Shown here: positions 1 through 6,434 of the stretch, piece by piece
Numbering within the stretch: position 1 is the first letter of the stretch
Layout of the letters: every line of letters begins with the position of its first letter
Translations under genes and position numbers: made by a program
Notes under the pieces: model-generated
Told to the model about the DNA's origin: nothing
The model's input: the letters and a program-made list of their open reading frames with translations, nothing else
Databases searched by the model: none
Source of the DNA: an uncultured Bacilli bacterium
GTDB taxonomy: Bacteria; Bacillota_I; Bacilli_A; RF39; UBA660
Reading direction: 5' to 3'
Assembly: GCA_934102055.1 (NCBI GenBank)
Contig: CAKOSE010000026.1
Span: forward strand, 1 to 12,847
DNA: 12,847 nucleotides

Positions 1-29
1 ACATAAACGAAATCTTATATAAAAAGCAA

Positions 30-70
30 GTTTTCATAACAAAAGTATTAAACTTTTGTTATGGGAAAAC
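30..70 (-). terminator. Long inverted repeat, possible second terminator
   Basis: The arms at 30-45 and 53-70 pair over about 15-16 bp around a 7-nt loop (46-52), with a 2-nt bulge. The outer part is GTTTTC/GAAAAC and the inner part ATAACAAAAG/CTTTTGTTAT. Read on the minus strand the hairpin is followed by a T-rich stretch (21-25), as in an intrinsic terminator; on the plus strand no T-run follows. It lies about 50 bp beyond the first terminator of the surface-protein gene. It may be a backup terminator or end a short transcript starting between the two hairpins. I see no open reading frame in 1-175. Confidence 0.5.
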
Positions 71-120
71 TATTACTGTAACTCATAGTTTTAGATAAAA
101 TTATATTTTAATTTACATAG

Positions 121-158
121 AAAAAACCTATAAAATTACTTATTCGTAATTTTATAGG
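121..158 (-). terminator. Intrinsic terminator of the surface-protein gene
   Basis: A perfect 13-bp stem (127-139 with 146-158) encloses a 6-nt loop. On the minus strand it is followed at once by six T residues (121-126). It starts 24 bp beyond the stop codon of the gene ending at 182, so it is well placed to end that transcript. The stem is almost entirely A-T except for the CC/GG base and one internal G-C pair. Confidence 0.85.
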
Positions 159-175
159 ACTGTTATCAAGTTATC

Positions 176-192
176 TAACACCTACGGTGTTA
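176..192 (-). repeat. Short hairpin spanning the stop codon
   Basis: TAACACC (176-182) and GGTGTTA (186-192) form a perfect 7-bp stem with a 3-nt loop. The structure straddles the TAG stop (182-184) of the surface-protein gene and directly follows the G+C-rich end of its coding region. No T-run follows on either strand, so it is not a terminator. Its position matches the short hairpin/cruciform known just downstream of the variable region in some diversity-generating retroelements, for example that of Bordetella phage BPP-1. That function is inferred here. Confidence 0.6.
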
Positions 193-325
193 TTACGGGG
201 CGAGAAGAACTGTAGGAAATGGAATTGCCATCGTAGTTGCTCGAGACGAACACTCCAGCATTCGAACCAAAGTTAGAGAAGCCCCCACGAATGAACCAAG
301 GATTACTAGAGCTCGCAAGGTAAGA
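182..325 (-). other. Candidate DGR variable region (VR)
   Basis: By hand count 69 of the 140 bases in 181-320 are G or C, while the adjoining gene is very AT-rich. The boundary near 320-325 is sharp. In codons 663-688 only 1 of 26 ends in A; 11 end in C and 11 in T. The residues are mostly Ser, Asn, Phe, Tyr, Asp, Ile and Val. Such codons (TTC, TCC, TAC, GTC, AGC, ATT, GAT beside AAC and AAT) are what adenine-directed mutagenesis makes from AAY template codons. Conserved framework residues (WFIRGG, GSNAGVF, SRP) are interspersed, and a short G+C-only run (CGCCCCG) lies 10 to 16 bases before the end of the last sense codon, followed by a hairpin. Placement at the 3' end of an FGE/C-type-lectin-fold gene is typical of DGR targets. 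No template or reverse transcriptase lies in the window, so this is an inference. Confidence 0.55.
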
Positions 326-2266
326 GTAATCGCTATACCAACCATCAGTATCACTTTCATATACCTCTTTTATTCCATCGCCTAATTTACTTCTTTTTCT
401 TGTTGATGAACTTGTACTATAACTATATTTATCATAATATTTAGCATCTGGATATGTTGTTGTTGTAAAACCTGAAAAACTTGGTACCATTGTAGTTCCA
501 TCAGTATTTACTATGTTAGACATTGTATTTTCCCATGCTCCTCCACTCATGTCGTATACTCCATAAATATTTTGTGTTGTTGATGCTAGCATTCCGGTCG
601 TTGTATTATAAGCATTACACGTTGTAGTTGATGAACTTCCGGCCGCAGCCCCACATCCTGTTGCATAACTTGAATTATTATTTATTCCTATTTCTTTACA
701 AGTACCATCTGTACATGTTCCATATTTTGAATGAGAAAGGTATGCTACCGATCCCCATTCACTATTTTTTATCATATGTGTATCTGTTGATGTACTTAAT
801 CCATAGCTATTACTACTACTTTTCATATTCATTATACTATCTTCATAAAGTTTTATTTCACCAGAAGTCCAGCTATGAATATTAGGTTTTGTTAAAGTAA
901 AATATATATCAGAACAAGAATATAGCTCTGTTCCATCATATAAAATAGTACATTCACTCCTAATTTCAGGTGCCAATTTTTTTACTACTACATCTTCGTT
1001 ATCATTACTATAATATGCGATTTTATCAATAGTTACATTTTCATTTTCGTTTTCATTTTTTTCTTTGTAAGAAATAGTTGTTAAATCTAAAGAAGTTGTT
1101 GCACTCGCTTCAAACTTTCCAATCCAAAATCCTTTTATTTCTTCATCTCCAAAGGTAAAAGCAGGATGGGTATATGTTTTTCCATTACAAGTCGAATCTG
1201 TACATACCTTATTATCTATTTTACAAGTTTCACTTGTTCCACCTCCACTTGAACCTTGAATATTATCAGTACATGTTATTTCTCCTGTTTTTGATGTTCC
1301 TTTCTCCCATGTTATTTCTATTGGTTGAGGATTACTTGTTTTTGTACCATCCGCGTTATAATTCCATACTTTATATTTATATCTTGGGATCCATACTTGC
1401 ATTGTTAATATATCATCCATTGGTATTTCTGTTCCTACACCTGCACTTTTATAAGTACTTCTGTTAGTACTTGAAACTGTTACACTATTTGCCCATTTTT
1501 TAGAGTCATAATTATACCAATTATTATTTTTATTTGAACTATCTGCTTTTTTCCAAGATGAACTACTTTCATCATAATATACTGGTATCATTCCATCATC
1601 TAAGACTGGAGCATTAGGTTTTATGCTGCCATCTGTTTCTTCACTCTTTATACCTATCTTAAACTTATATTGATTTTTAGTATCCTTAGTCCAACTACTT
1701 GCATCAACATTTTTATCTATCCATACTCTTAATTTATACTTATCATTTACTTCAGTATTAGTACTACTATGAGTATTAGTTTTACTATATAATAAATTAT
1801 TACTTAAATTACTTATTAAAGTAGGTTCCACTAAAATATTATTACTAGAATCTGTTAAATAAACTTTTATTTGATTGTTATTTAAACTTGTATATCCAGT
1901 ATCTGTACTTAATTTTTTAATACTTAAATCATATTTTAATGCTGTTTTATATGTTGCTTTTGTAGTAACAACAAAATCAAATGATTTTTCTTTTTTTCCT
2001 GTATTATCATCTTCTGGAAGAGCATTTGCTAAATTAATTACATTAGTATTACTTTCTAAAAACTTTATTGAAACATCTCCAGTTGTTATTTTATTTTCAT
2101 TTCCCGTAAAAACATATCTCCATGCTGAGTAAGAGATACCTATTGCTAAAGAGACTAGAACAATTATAATTAATATAGCGATGACTTTTTTCTTTTTTTC
2201 CTTTGTATGTTTTTTCATTTTCTTGTTTCTATCCTTTCTTATAACAAAATTATGCTCATGTTTCAT
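182..2266 (-). CDS. Surface protein: SipW/TasA-type N-terminus, FGE-like lectin-fold C-terminus
   Basis: The 694-residue protein is probably exported and surface-bound. Lysine-rich residues 1-27 precede a hydrophobic segment (about 28-47) ending ISYSAW, then a TasA/camelysin-like beta region to about 215. This is the SipW-type signal pattern. A linker (about 224-300, with WIPRYKYK) leads to a formylglycine-generating-enzyme-like (FGE-sulfatase) domain: NIYGVYDMSGGAWEN at 566-580 and WFIRGG at 657-662, ending SRPVITP. Cysteines occur between 332 and 550 but none near the C-terminus, where FGE has its catalytic pair, so a binding role is more likely than catalysis. The last ~45 codons are much richer in G+C than the rest (see the variable-region entry). 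AAGGAG lies 14 nt before the chosen ATG; an in-frame ATG at 2218 also has an AAAGGA upstream, so the start is uncertain. It is transcribed alone. Confidence 0.75.
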   Translation of the reverse strand: MKHEHNFVIRKDRNKKMKKHTKEKKKKVIAILIIIVLVSLAIGISYSAWRYVFTGNENKITTGDVSIKFLESNTNVINLANALPEDDNTGKKEKSFDFVVTTKATYKTALKYDLSIKKLSTDTGYTSLNNNQIKVYLTDSSNNILVEPTLISNLSNNLLYSKTNTHSSTNTEVNDKYKLRVWIDKNVDASSWTKDTKNQYKFKIGIKSEETDGSIKPNAPVLDDGMIPVYYDESSSSWKKADSSNKNNNWYNYDSKKWANSVTVSSTNRSTYKSAGVGTEIPMDDILTMQVWIPRYKYKVWNYNADGTKTSNPQPIEITWEKGTSKTGEITCTDNIQGSSGGGTSETCKIDNKVCTDSTCNGKTYTHPAFTFGDEEIKGFWIGKFEASATTSLDLTTISYKEKNENENENVTIDKIAYYSNDNEDVVVKKLAPEIRSECTILYDGTELYSCSDIYFTLTKPNIHSWTSGEIKLYEDSIMNMKSSSNSYGLSTSTDTHMIKNSEWGSVAYLSHSKYGTCTDGTCKEIGINNNSSYATGCGAAAGSSSTTTCNAYNTTTGMLASTTQNIYGVYDMSGGAWENTMSNIVNTDGTTMVPSFSGFTTTTYPDAKYYDKYSYSTSSSTRKRSKLGDGIKEVYESDTDGWYSDYSYLASSSNPWFIRGGFSNFGSNAGVFVSSNYDGNSISYSSSRPVITP
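1037..1060 (-). repeat. Hexanucleotide tandem repeat encoding Glu-Asn
   Basis: About four units of GAAAAY (read on the minus strand) occur in the surface-protein gene and encode the EN repeat at residues 404-410. A gain or loss of one 6-bp unit would keep the frame and change the length by two residues. The tract is short. Confidence 0.5.
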
Positions 2267-2328
2267 ATCTTTTACTTACTCCTTTTTTAGTATTTTTTTA
2301 CAGCAAAATACCTTGTTATCTTATACTA

Positions 2329-2357
2329 AGTATAATATATATTTTTTGTTTTTTCAA
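2329..2357 (-). promoter_or_regulatory. Promoter of the surface-protein gene
   Basis: TTGAAA (2357-2352) and TATACT (2334-2329) are separated by 17 nt on the minus strand and resemble a housekeeping sigma promoter. The predicted transcript start near 2322 gives a leader of about 56 nt before the ATG at 2266. It lies just downstream of the divIB terminator, so this gene is transcribed on its own. Confidence 0.65.
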
Positions 2358-2371
2358 GGACTTAATTTATC

Positions 2372-2403
2372 AAAAAATAAAAGCTAGTGCATAACCACTA
2401 ACT
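2372..2403 (-). terminator. Terminator of the queH-murG-murB-divIB operon
   Basis: On the minus strand an 8-bp stem (one G-T wobble) within 2382-2403 closes a 6-nt loop and is followed by a T-rich tract (2381-2372). It begins about 10 bp after the divIB stop. It separates the cell-wall operon from the promoter of the surface-protein gene. Confidence 0.7.
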
Positions 2404-2413
2404 CATAAAAACA

Positions 2414-3109
2414 TTACTTATCAATTTCAAAATAATTCCCACTATCAAGATAAAGTATCCCTGTCTTACCTTCAAATTTTGATATCATCTCTTCATACTT
2501 ATTAAAGTTTTTAAATTTAGGAAGATTTATATATACCCTATTAGAATCATTCATATATAAAATAAACCTATCTTCATCATATTTAGTTGGATCATACTTA
2601 ATCTGTGATATTTTTTTAATTAAAGCATAATCAATTTTATTCATTTTTTTGATTAATTCATTTAATTTTGTATCAGGTACATAATTTATTAAATATGGTA
2701 TATCTAAACTATATATATCTTCATTTTTTATTTCTTTTCCATTCTCCAATATTATTGTATCAGTGTCCTCTCTTACTAGAAATGGTTTATAAAATGATAT
2801 ATATATATTAACTTCAAAAAATATATTTTTTCTTACCTTTACTTCCTTTACAAGTGGTATTTGTTTTACATTATCCTCTATATCTCTTGAACTTGTCAAA
2901 AAGAAATTTTGTTCTTTATCTAAATCTGTATTTTCAAGAATAAATTCATCACTTACTATATTATTTCCATGTACAATAACTGACTTTATAGGCACTTTAA
3001 AAACGTATGCTCCAAGTAAGATTAGTACAAAGGAAAAAATTAGTAACCCTATTATTACTAATAAAAATATACGAAACTTTCTTTTCTTTTTTTTCCCTTT
3101 TTTTTCCAT
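2414..3109 (-). CDS. divIB: Cell division protein DivIB/FtsQ
   Basis: DivIB (FtsQ) is a bitopic membrane protein of the divisome that acts with FtsL/DivIC and supports septal peptidoglycan synthesis. The 231-residue protein has a Lys-rich cytoplasmic tail (1-12), one transmembrane helix (about 13-37) and a POTRA/FtsQ-type domain (about 40-108, starting VPIKSVIVHGNN). A beta-rich extracytoplasmic part follows. It is somewhat shorter than the Bacillus homologue. It starts 3 bp after the murB stop; its GGGAG ribosome site lies in the last codons of murB, so translation is probably coupled. Position behind murG and murB is typical of division and cell-wall clusters and supports the call. TAA stop, then a terminator. 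Confidence 0.88.
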   Translation of the reverse strand: MEKKGKKKKRKFRIFLLVIIGLLIFSFVLILLGAYVFKVPIKSVIVHGNNIVSDEFILENTDLDKEQNFFLTSSRDIEDNVKQIPLVKEVKVRKNIFFEVNIYISFYKPFLVREDTDTIILENGKEIKNEDIYSLDIPYLINYVPDTKLNELIKKMNKIDYALIKKISQIKYDPTKYDEDRFILYMNDSNRVYINLPKFKNFNKYEEMISKFEGKTGILYLDSGNYFEIDK

Positions 3110-3112
3110 AAC

Positions 3113-4015
3113 TTACTCCCAATTGAATAATTCTTGTTCTCTATGTAAATCTACGTTATACTCCTTTTTTACCTTATCATGTGCTAAATCCATTAAATCT
3201 TTTATATCTTGAGAAGTAGCATTATCTTTATTAATAATAAAGTTAGCATGCTTACTACTTATTTCTCCTCCACCTTTTTGAAATCCTCTTAAACCAGCAT
3301 CTTCTATTAGTTTTCCAGCATACATTCCTTCTGGATTTCTAAATACCGATCCTGCTGAAGGATATTCAAGTGGTTGAGATGTTACTCTTCTCATTTTTCT
3401 ATCTTCTAAAAGTTCTATTAGTTCATCTTTGTCATCTTTTGTAACTTTCAAATAAGCCTTTAAAATGATATAATTCTTTTTCATAAAGATAGAACTCCTA
3501 TAACTAAATTCTAACTCATCTTTCTTTAATGTTCTAAATTCTAAATTCTCATCTAAAATATCTACTTTCTCTAAAACTTCTGATACATCACTAAGATATG
3601 CCCCAGCATTCATATAAACTGCTCCTCCAACTGTCGCTGGAATACCACAAGCAAAATCAAGCCCCTTATATCCCATCCTAGTAACAGTAATTGCAAGAGC
3701 ACAAAAACTATACCCTGCTTCTACCTCTATTTTACCATCTAAGAAATTAAGTTTATTTAAATGATTAAGTTTTATAATAACCCCATCATAATTCTTATCA
3801 CTAGCAAGTATATTAGAACCATTTCCAAATACCTTAAAGGATATATTATTTTTCTTTATATAAAGTAATAACTCTTTTAACAATGATACATCATCTGGAT
3901 AGACCACTAACCTTGCAGTACCACCTGTTTTATATGTTGTAAGATTTTTAAATGAAACATTTTCTTTATAAGATCCAAGATGTTCCTTCTCGATTAACTC
4001 AATTAATTCTTTCAT
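3113..4015 (-). CDS. murB: UDP-N-acetylenolpyruvoylglucosamine reductase MurB
   Basis: MurB is a cytoplasmic FAD enzyme that uses NADPH to reduce UDP-GlcNAc-enolpyruvate to UDP-MurNAc, the second committed step of peptidoglycan precursor synthesis. The 300-residue protein has the FAD-binding signatures GNGSNIL (64-70) and GIPATVGG followed by AVYMNAGAY (124-140). It has the catalytic-region arginine in YRSSIF (R173) and AGSVFRNP with the proton-donor serine S223. EISSKHANFIIN (251-262) follows, and the C-terminal HREQEL carries the expected glutamate. The length and the lack of the long type I insertion fit the type II family. Its ATG overlaps the TGA of murG (ATGA), indicating translational coupling. 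Confidence 0.96.
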   Translation of the reverse strand: MKELIELIEKEHLGSYKENVSFKNLTTYKTGGTARLVVYPDDVSLLKELLLYIKKNNISFKVFGNGSNILASDKNYDGVIIKLNHLNKLNFLDGKIEVEAGYSFCALAITVTRMGYKGLDFACGIPATVGGAVYMNAGAYLSDVSEVLEKVDILDENLEFRTLKKDELEFSYRSSIFMKKNYIILKAYLKVTKDDKDELIELLEDRKMRRVTSQPLEYPSAGSVFRNPEGMYAGKLIEDAGLRGFQKGGGEISSKHANFIINKDNATSQDIKDLMDLAHDKVKKEYNVDLHREQELFNWE

Positions 4016-5088
4016 TGCTTACATAACCTTTCTATTTCATTATATATTCTAGTAGCACTATCAGGCACTCCAAGTTCCTTAGCAGCCTCACTCATCTTAT
4101 GATAAAGTTTTATATTAGTAAGAACAGAATCTATTTTTTCTAAAAGCAAATCCTCATCAAAAGCATCTTCCTGTATAACAAATGAGGCACCATTTTGTTC
4201 TAAATCATTTGCATTTATTACTTGATGATTATTAGCAACATACGGACTAGGTATTAAAATTGAAGGTATTCCTAAAGCAGTTATCTCTGATATAATTGTT
4301 GCACCTGCTCTTGTAATAATTAAATCAGTAAACTTAAGTACCTCCCCCATCTTTTCTATATAAGGAACTACCTTTACATTTGAAGGAAACTTACTATCAC
4401 TTATTTCATCATAATTATTTTTACCCGTTACTAGTAACACTTCATAATTCTTATTTTCAAATTTAGATACCATATTTACTATTTTATCATTTATAGTAGA
4501 AGCTCCTAAAGAACCCATTGTTATTAAAACTAATCTTTTAGTTATAGAAAGACCATAATCCTTTTTATTTCCCTTCTTAACAGCAAGAACCTCTTCTCCT
4601 CTTGGATTCCCAGTAAATACTATATTATCATGTTCAAAATACTTTCTTGAACTTTCCATCGATATACAAACAGTATCAGCATACTTACTCAATATCTTAT
4701 TAGCCTTTCCAGGAATACTATTTTGTTCATGAAGAATTACCTTAACATTTCTAGACTTAGCAGCAAGAACTACTGGCACTGTTACATAACCACCAACTCC
4801 AATTACAACATCTGGCTTAAACTTTTTCATTATTTTTTTACACTTCTTTACACCAGATATTGTATTAAAAACAAAACCACATATCTTTTTTATACTTTTA
4901 GTAAGACCATTCATCTTTATACCAACATAATCTATTCCTAAATTAGGTACAATATCCTTTTCCATTCTATCAGTTGTACCTATATATAATATTTCACTTT
5001 TTTTATCTAATTCTTTTATTTTCTTTATAATACTAAGTGCAGGATATATATGACCACCTGTTCCTCCCGCAGATATTATGTATTTCAT
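4012..5088 (-). CDS. murG: UDP-GlcNAc:lipid I N-acetylglucosaminyltransferase MurG
   Basis: MurG is a GT-B glycosyltransferase on the inner membrane face that adds GlcNAc to lipid I to make lipid II. The 358-residue protein is full length. It has the N-terminal glycine-rich loop GGTGGH (8-13), a second one in VIGVGGYVTVP (95-105) and HEQNSIPG (120-127). The C-domain nucleotide-sugar site has GSLGA (192-196), TRAGATIISE (259-268, with E268) and NNHQ (286-289). AGGAG lies 7 nt before the ATG. It stops at TGA (4012-4014), which overlaps the murB start and shows that TGA is a stop in this genome. It lies 32 bp after queH. Confidence 0.97.
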   Translation of the reverse strand: MKYIISAGGTGGHIYPALSIIKKIKELDKKSEILYIGTTDRMEKDIVPNLGIDYVGIKMNGLTKSIKKICGFVFNTISGVKKCKKIMKKFKPDVVIGVGGYVTVPVVLAAKSRNVKVILHEQNSIPGKANKILSKYADTVCISMESSRKYFEHDNIVFTGNPRGEEVLAVKKGNKKDYGLSITKRLVLITMGSLGASTINDKIVNMVSKFENKNYEVLLVTGKNNYDEISDSKFPSNVKVVPYIEKMGEVLKFTDLIITRAGATIISEITALGIPSILIPSPYVANNHQVINANDLEQNGASFVIQEDAFDEDLLLEKIDSVLTNIKLYHKMSEAAKELGVPDSATRIYNEIERLCKQ

Positions 5089-5105
5089 AAAATCACTCCT
5101 ACTTA

Positions 5106-5134
5106 ATTATATCATTAATTTTACTCAGTATTAA
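5106..5134 (-). promoter_or_regulatory. Possible internal promoter before murG
   Basis: A perfect TATAAT (5111-5106) lies in the 32-bp queH-murG gap, with TTAATA (5134-5129, 4 of 6 matches to TTGACA) 17 nt upstream on the minus strand. The -10 box is only 5 nt from the AGGAG site of murG, so a transcript would start at or inside the ribosome site. This may be an AT-rich coincidence or a compressed promoter like that of rluB. Confidence 0.33.
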
Positions 5135-5732
5135 GTTTTTTTAAAAAATTATTGTTTGAATATTTACAACCACAATAAGTTTGTCTATATAAATTATATT
5201 TTTTCGAAAGCAAAATACTCCTCTTATAACCATCCTTTTTCTTAAAATCAGAATATAAATAAGGAACTTGATATTTCTTTTCTAAGCTATACCCTATTTC
5301 ATTTATCATCTTACTATTCTTATGAGGACTAACAGATAAAGTTGTAGTAACATAATCATAACCATGTTCCTTAGCATATACAAAAGTTTTCTCAAGGCGA
5401 AGAAAAATACATTCTTTGCACCTTAATCCCCCTTCTTTTTCATTTTCTAAACCAGAAACACTTTTATAAAAAGAATCATCATCATAATCAGCTTCAATAA
5501 AACCACAAGAAAAAGGTAACTCCTTTATAAGTCTTTCCTGTTCATTTTTCCTTTTTAGATATTCATCAAACGGATATATATTTGGATTATAATAATAAAC
5601 ATCAACAATAAAATACTTAGATAAAAGTTCTAAAACAGAAGTACTACAAGGACCACAACAACTATGAAGTAAAAGCTTAGGCTTATTCTCTAAAGAATTT
5701 AAAAAAGCCTCAAATTCACTATAAGAATTCAT
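5121..5732 (-). CDS. queH: Epoxyqueuosine reductase QueH
   Basis: QueH (DUF208 family) reduces epoxyqueuosine to queuosine in the wobble position of GUN-anticodon tRNAs. It replaces the unrelated QueG in many bacteria and holds an iron-sulfur cluster. The 203-residue protein shows the N-terminal HSCCGPC motif (C25, C26, C29), YNPNIYP (48-54) and GLRCKECIFLRL (C105, C108). TTLSVSPHKN (130-139) and the C-terminal YCGCKYS (C187, C189) complete the cysteine set. Its ATG overlaps the upstream stop by one base (TAATG), so it is cotranscribed with the hypothetical membrane protein and probably coupled to it. Lying beside murG says little about function; no other queuosine genes are in the window. 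Confidence 0.92.
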   Translation of the reverse strand: MNSYSEFEAFLNSLENKPKLLLHSCCGPCSTSVLELLSKYFIVDVYYYNPNIYPFDEYLKRKNEQERLIKELPFSCGFIEADYDDDSFYKSVSGLENEKEGGLRCKECIFLRLEKTFVYAKEHGYDYVTTTLSVSPHKNSKMINEIGYSLEKKYQVPYLYSDFKKKDGYKRSILLSKKYNLYRQTYCGCKYSNNNFLKKLNTE

Positions 5733-6367
5733 TATTTTCTCCTCTTAGAATTAAACTTTTCTAAAAACACATCACTATTATTATTAAACTTTTCCATCTT
5801 CAAAATAACATCCTTTATTTCCTTTAAAGATAAATCATTAATCAAGTTAAGAGATAAACTCTTTTCATCTTCCCTAACACATTGAAACTTATCCTTTTGA
5901 TTCTTAGATAATGAATTATAAAAAGCCTCACTAGTAAGAAAAAGCTCAAGTTCCTTTTGATAACTTAAAAACAATTCATCCTTTTCATAATCAGAAGACG
6001 CTTCCTTAGCCTTTATTGTATTTATTAATAATAAAGAAATAGAAAAAGCACTTATACCCAAAGCTGTACTAATCTTAAGATTATCTGATAAAGTCATAGA
6101 AGTACTATTATCACCCGCAACAAGTCCAGATGTTAAAACCCCAAGAGAGCTAGCCAAAACTATATCTTTAAACGATACTAAAGGAGAAGTTGTATTTCTA
6201 TATCTGTAATGTTGCTCTATCATTAATTCATCCAAATATCCAATATTCTCTTCAGTATTAGCAACACTAATTGTAGAATTATCCCCCAAACTTAAGATAA
6301 GTTCATCCCCAGATTTCTCATAACCTCTTAAAAAACTTTTACTATTATTTACAGCATAATTTTTCAT
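5732..6367 (-). CDS. Hypothetical protein with two predicted membrane helices
   Basis: I do not recognise this 211-residue protein. Residues 1-65 are polar and end in an HYRYRN stretch. Two hydrophobic segments follow (about 66-84 and 99-118), joined by a short polar loop with a DNST sequence, giving a hairpin topology. The C-terminal ~90 residues are charged and probably helical, ending in a basic KRRK tail. No catalytic motif or signal peptide is visible, and there is only one cysteine, near residue 163. It is the first gene of the run into queH, murG, murB and divIB; its TAA overlaps the queH ATG. A promoter-like sequence precedes it and a purine-rich site (GAAGTGG) lies before the ATG. 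A cell-envelope role is suggested only by position. Confidence 0.72.
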   Translation of the reverse strand: MKNYAVNNSKSFLRGYEKSGDELILSLGDNSTISVANTEENIGYLDELMIEQHYRYRNTTSPLVSFKDIVLASSLGVLTSGLVAGDNSTSMTLSDNLKISTALGISAFSISLLLINTIKAKEASSDYEKDELFLSYQKELELFLTSEAFYNSLSKNQKDKFQCVREDEKSLSLNLINDLSLKEIKDVILKMEKFNNNSDVFLEKFNSKRRK

Positions 6368-6396
6368 TTAACCACTTCTTTCTAATTAGTAAGAAT

Positions 6397-6425
6397 ATAT
6401 TACTATAAATTTTATAAAATTACAA
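6397..6425 (-). promoter_or_regulatory. Candidate promoter of the cell-wall operon
   Basis: TTGTAA (6425-6420) and TAATAT (6402-6397) are spaced by 17 nt on the minus strand in the 67-bp gap between pyrH and the hypothetical gene. The -10 match is imperfect (4 of 6). It would drive the five-gene run ending at divIB. No clear terminator follows pyrH, so readthrough is also possible. Confidence 0.42.
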
Positions 6426-6434
6426 GAAAAAAAG

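Noticed and set aside
1..181. Template repeat or reverse transcriptase for the variable region
   Set aside because: No second copy of the 182-325 sequence and no reverse-transcriptase-like reading frame is present here or elsewhere in the window.
628..885. Plus-strand reading frame inside the surface-protein gene
   Set aside because: Its translation is Tyr/Leu/Phe-rich low-complexity sequence, the antisense shadow of the real gene. The same holds for 1174-1467, 1875-2132, 4723-4941 and 10011-10292 on plus and 9201-9467 on minus.
182..2266. Catalytic formylglycine-generating enzyme or sulfatase-modifying factor
   Set aside because: The C-terminal catalytic cysteines are missing (no Cys after residue 550), and a sulfatase partner is not in the window.
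2181..2387. Plus-strand frame at the start of the surface-protein gene
   Set aside because: It is Phe/Ser-rich, antisense to the Lys-rich N-terminus and to the promoter and terminator region, with no ribosome site.
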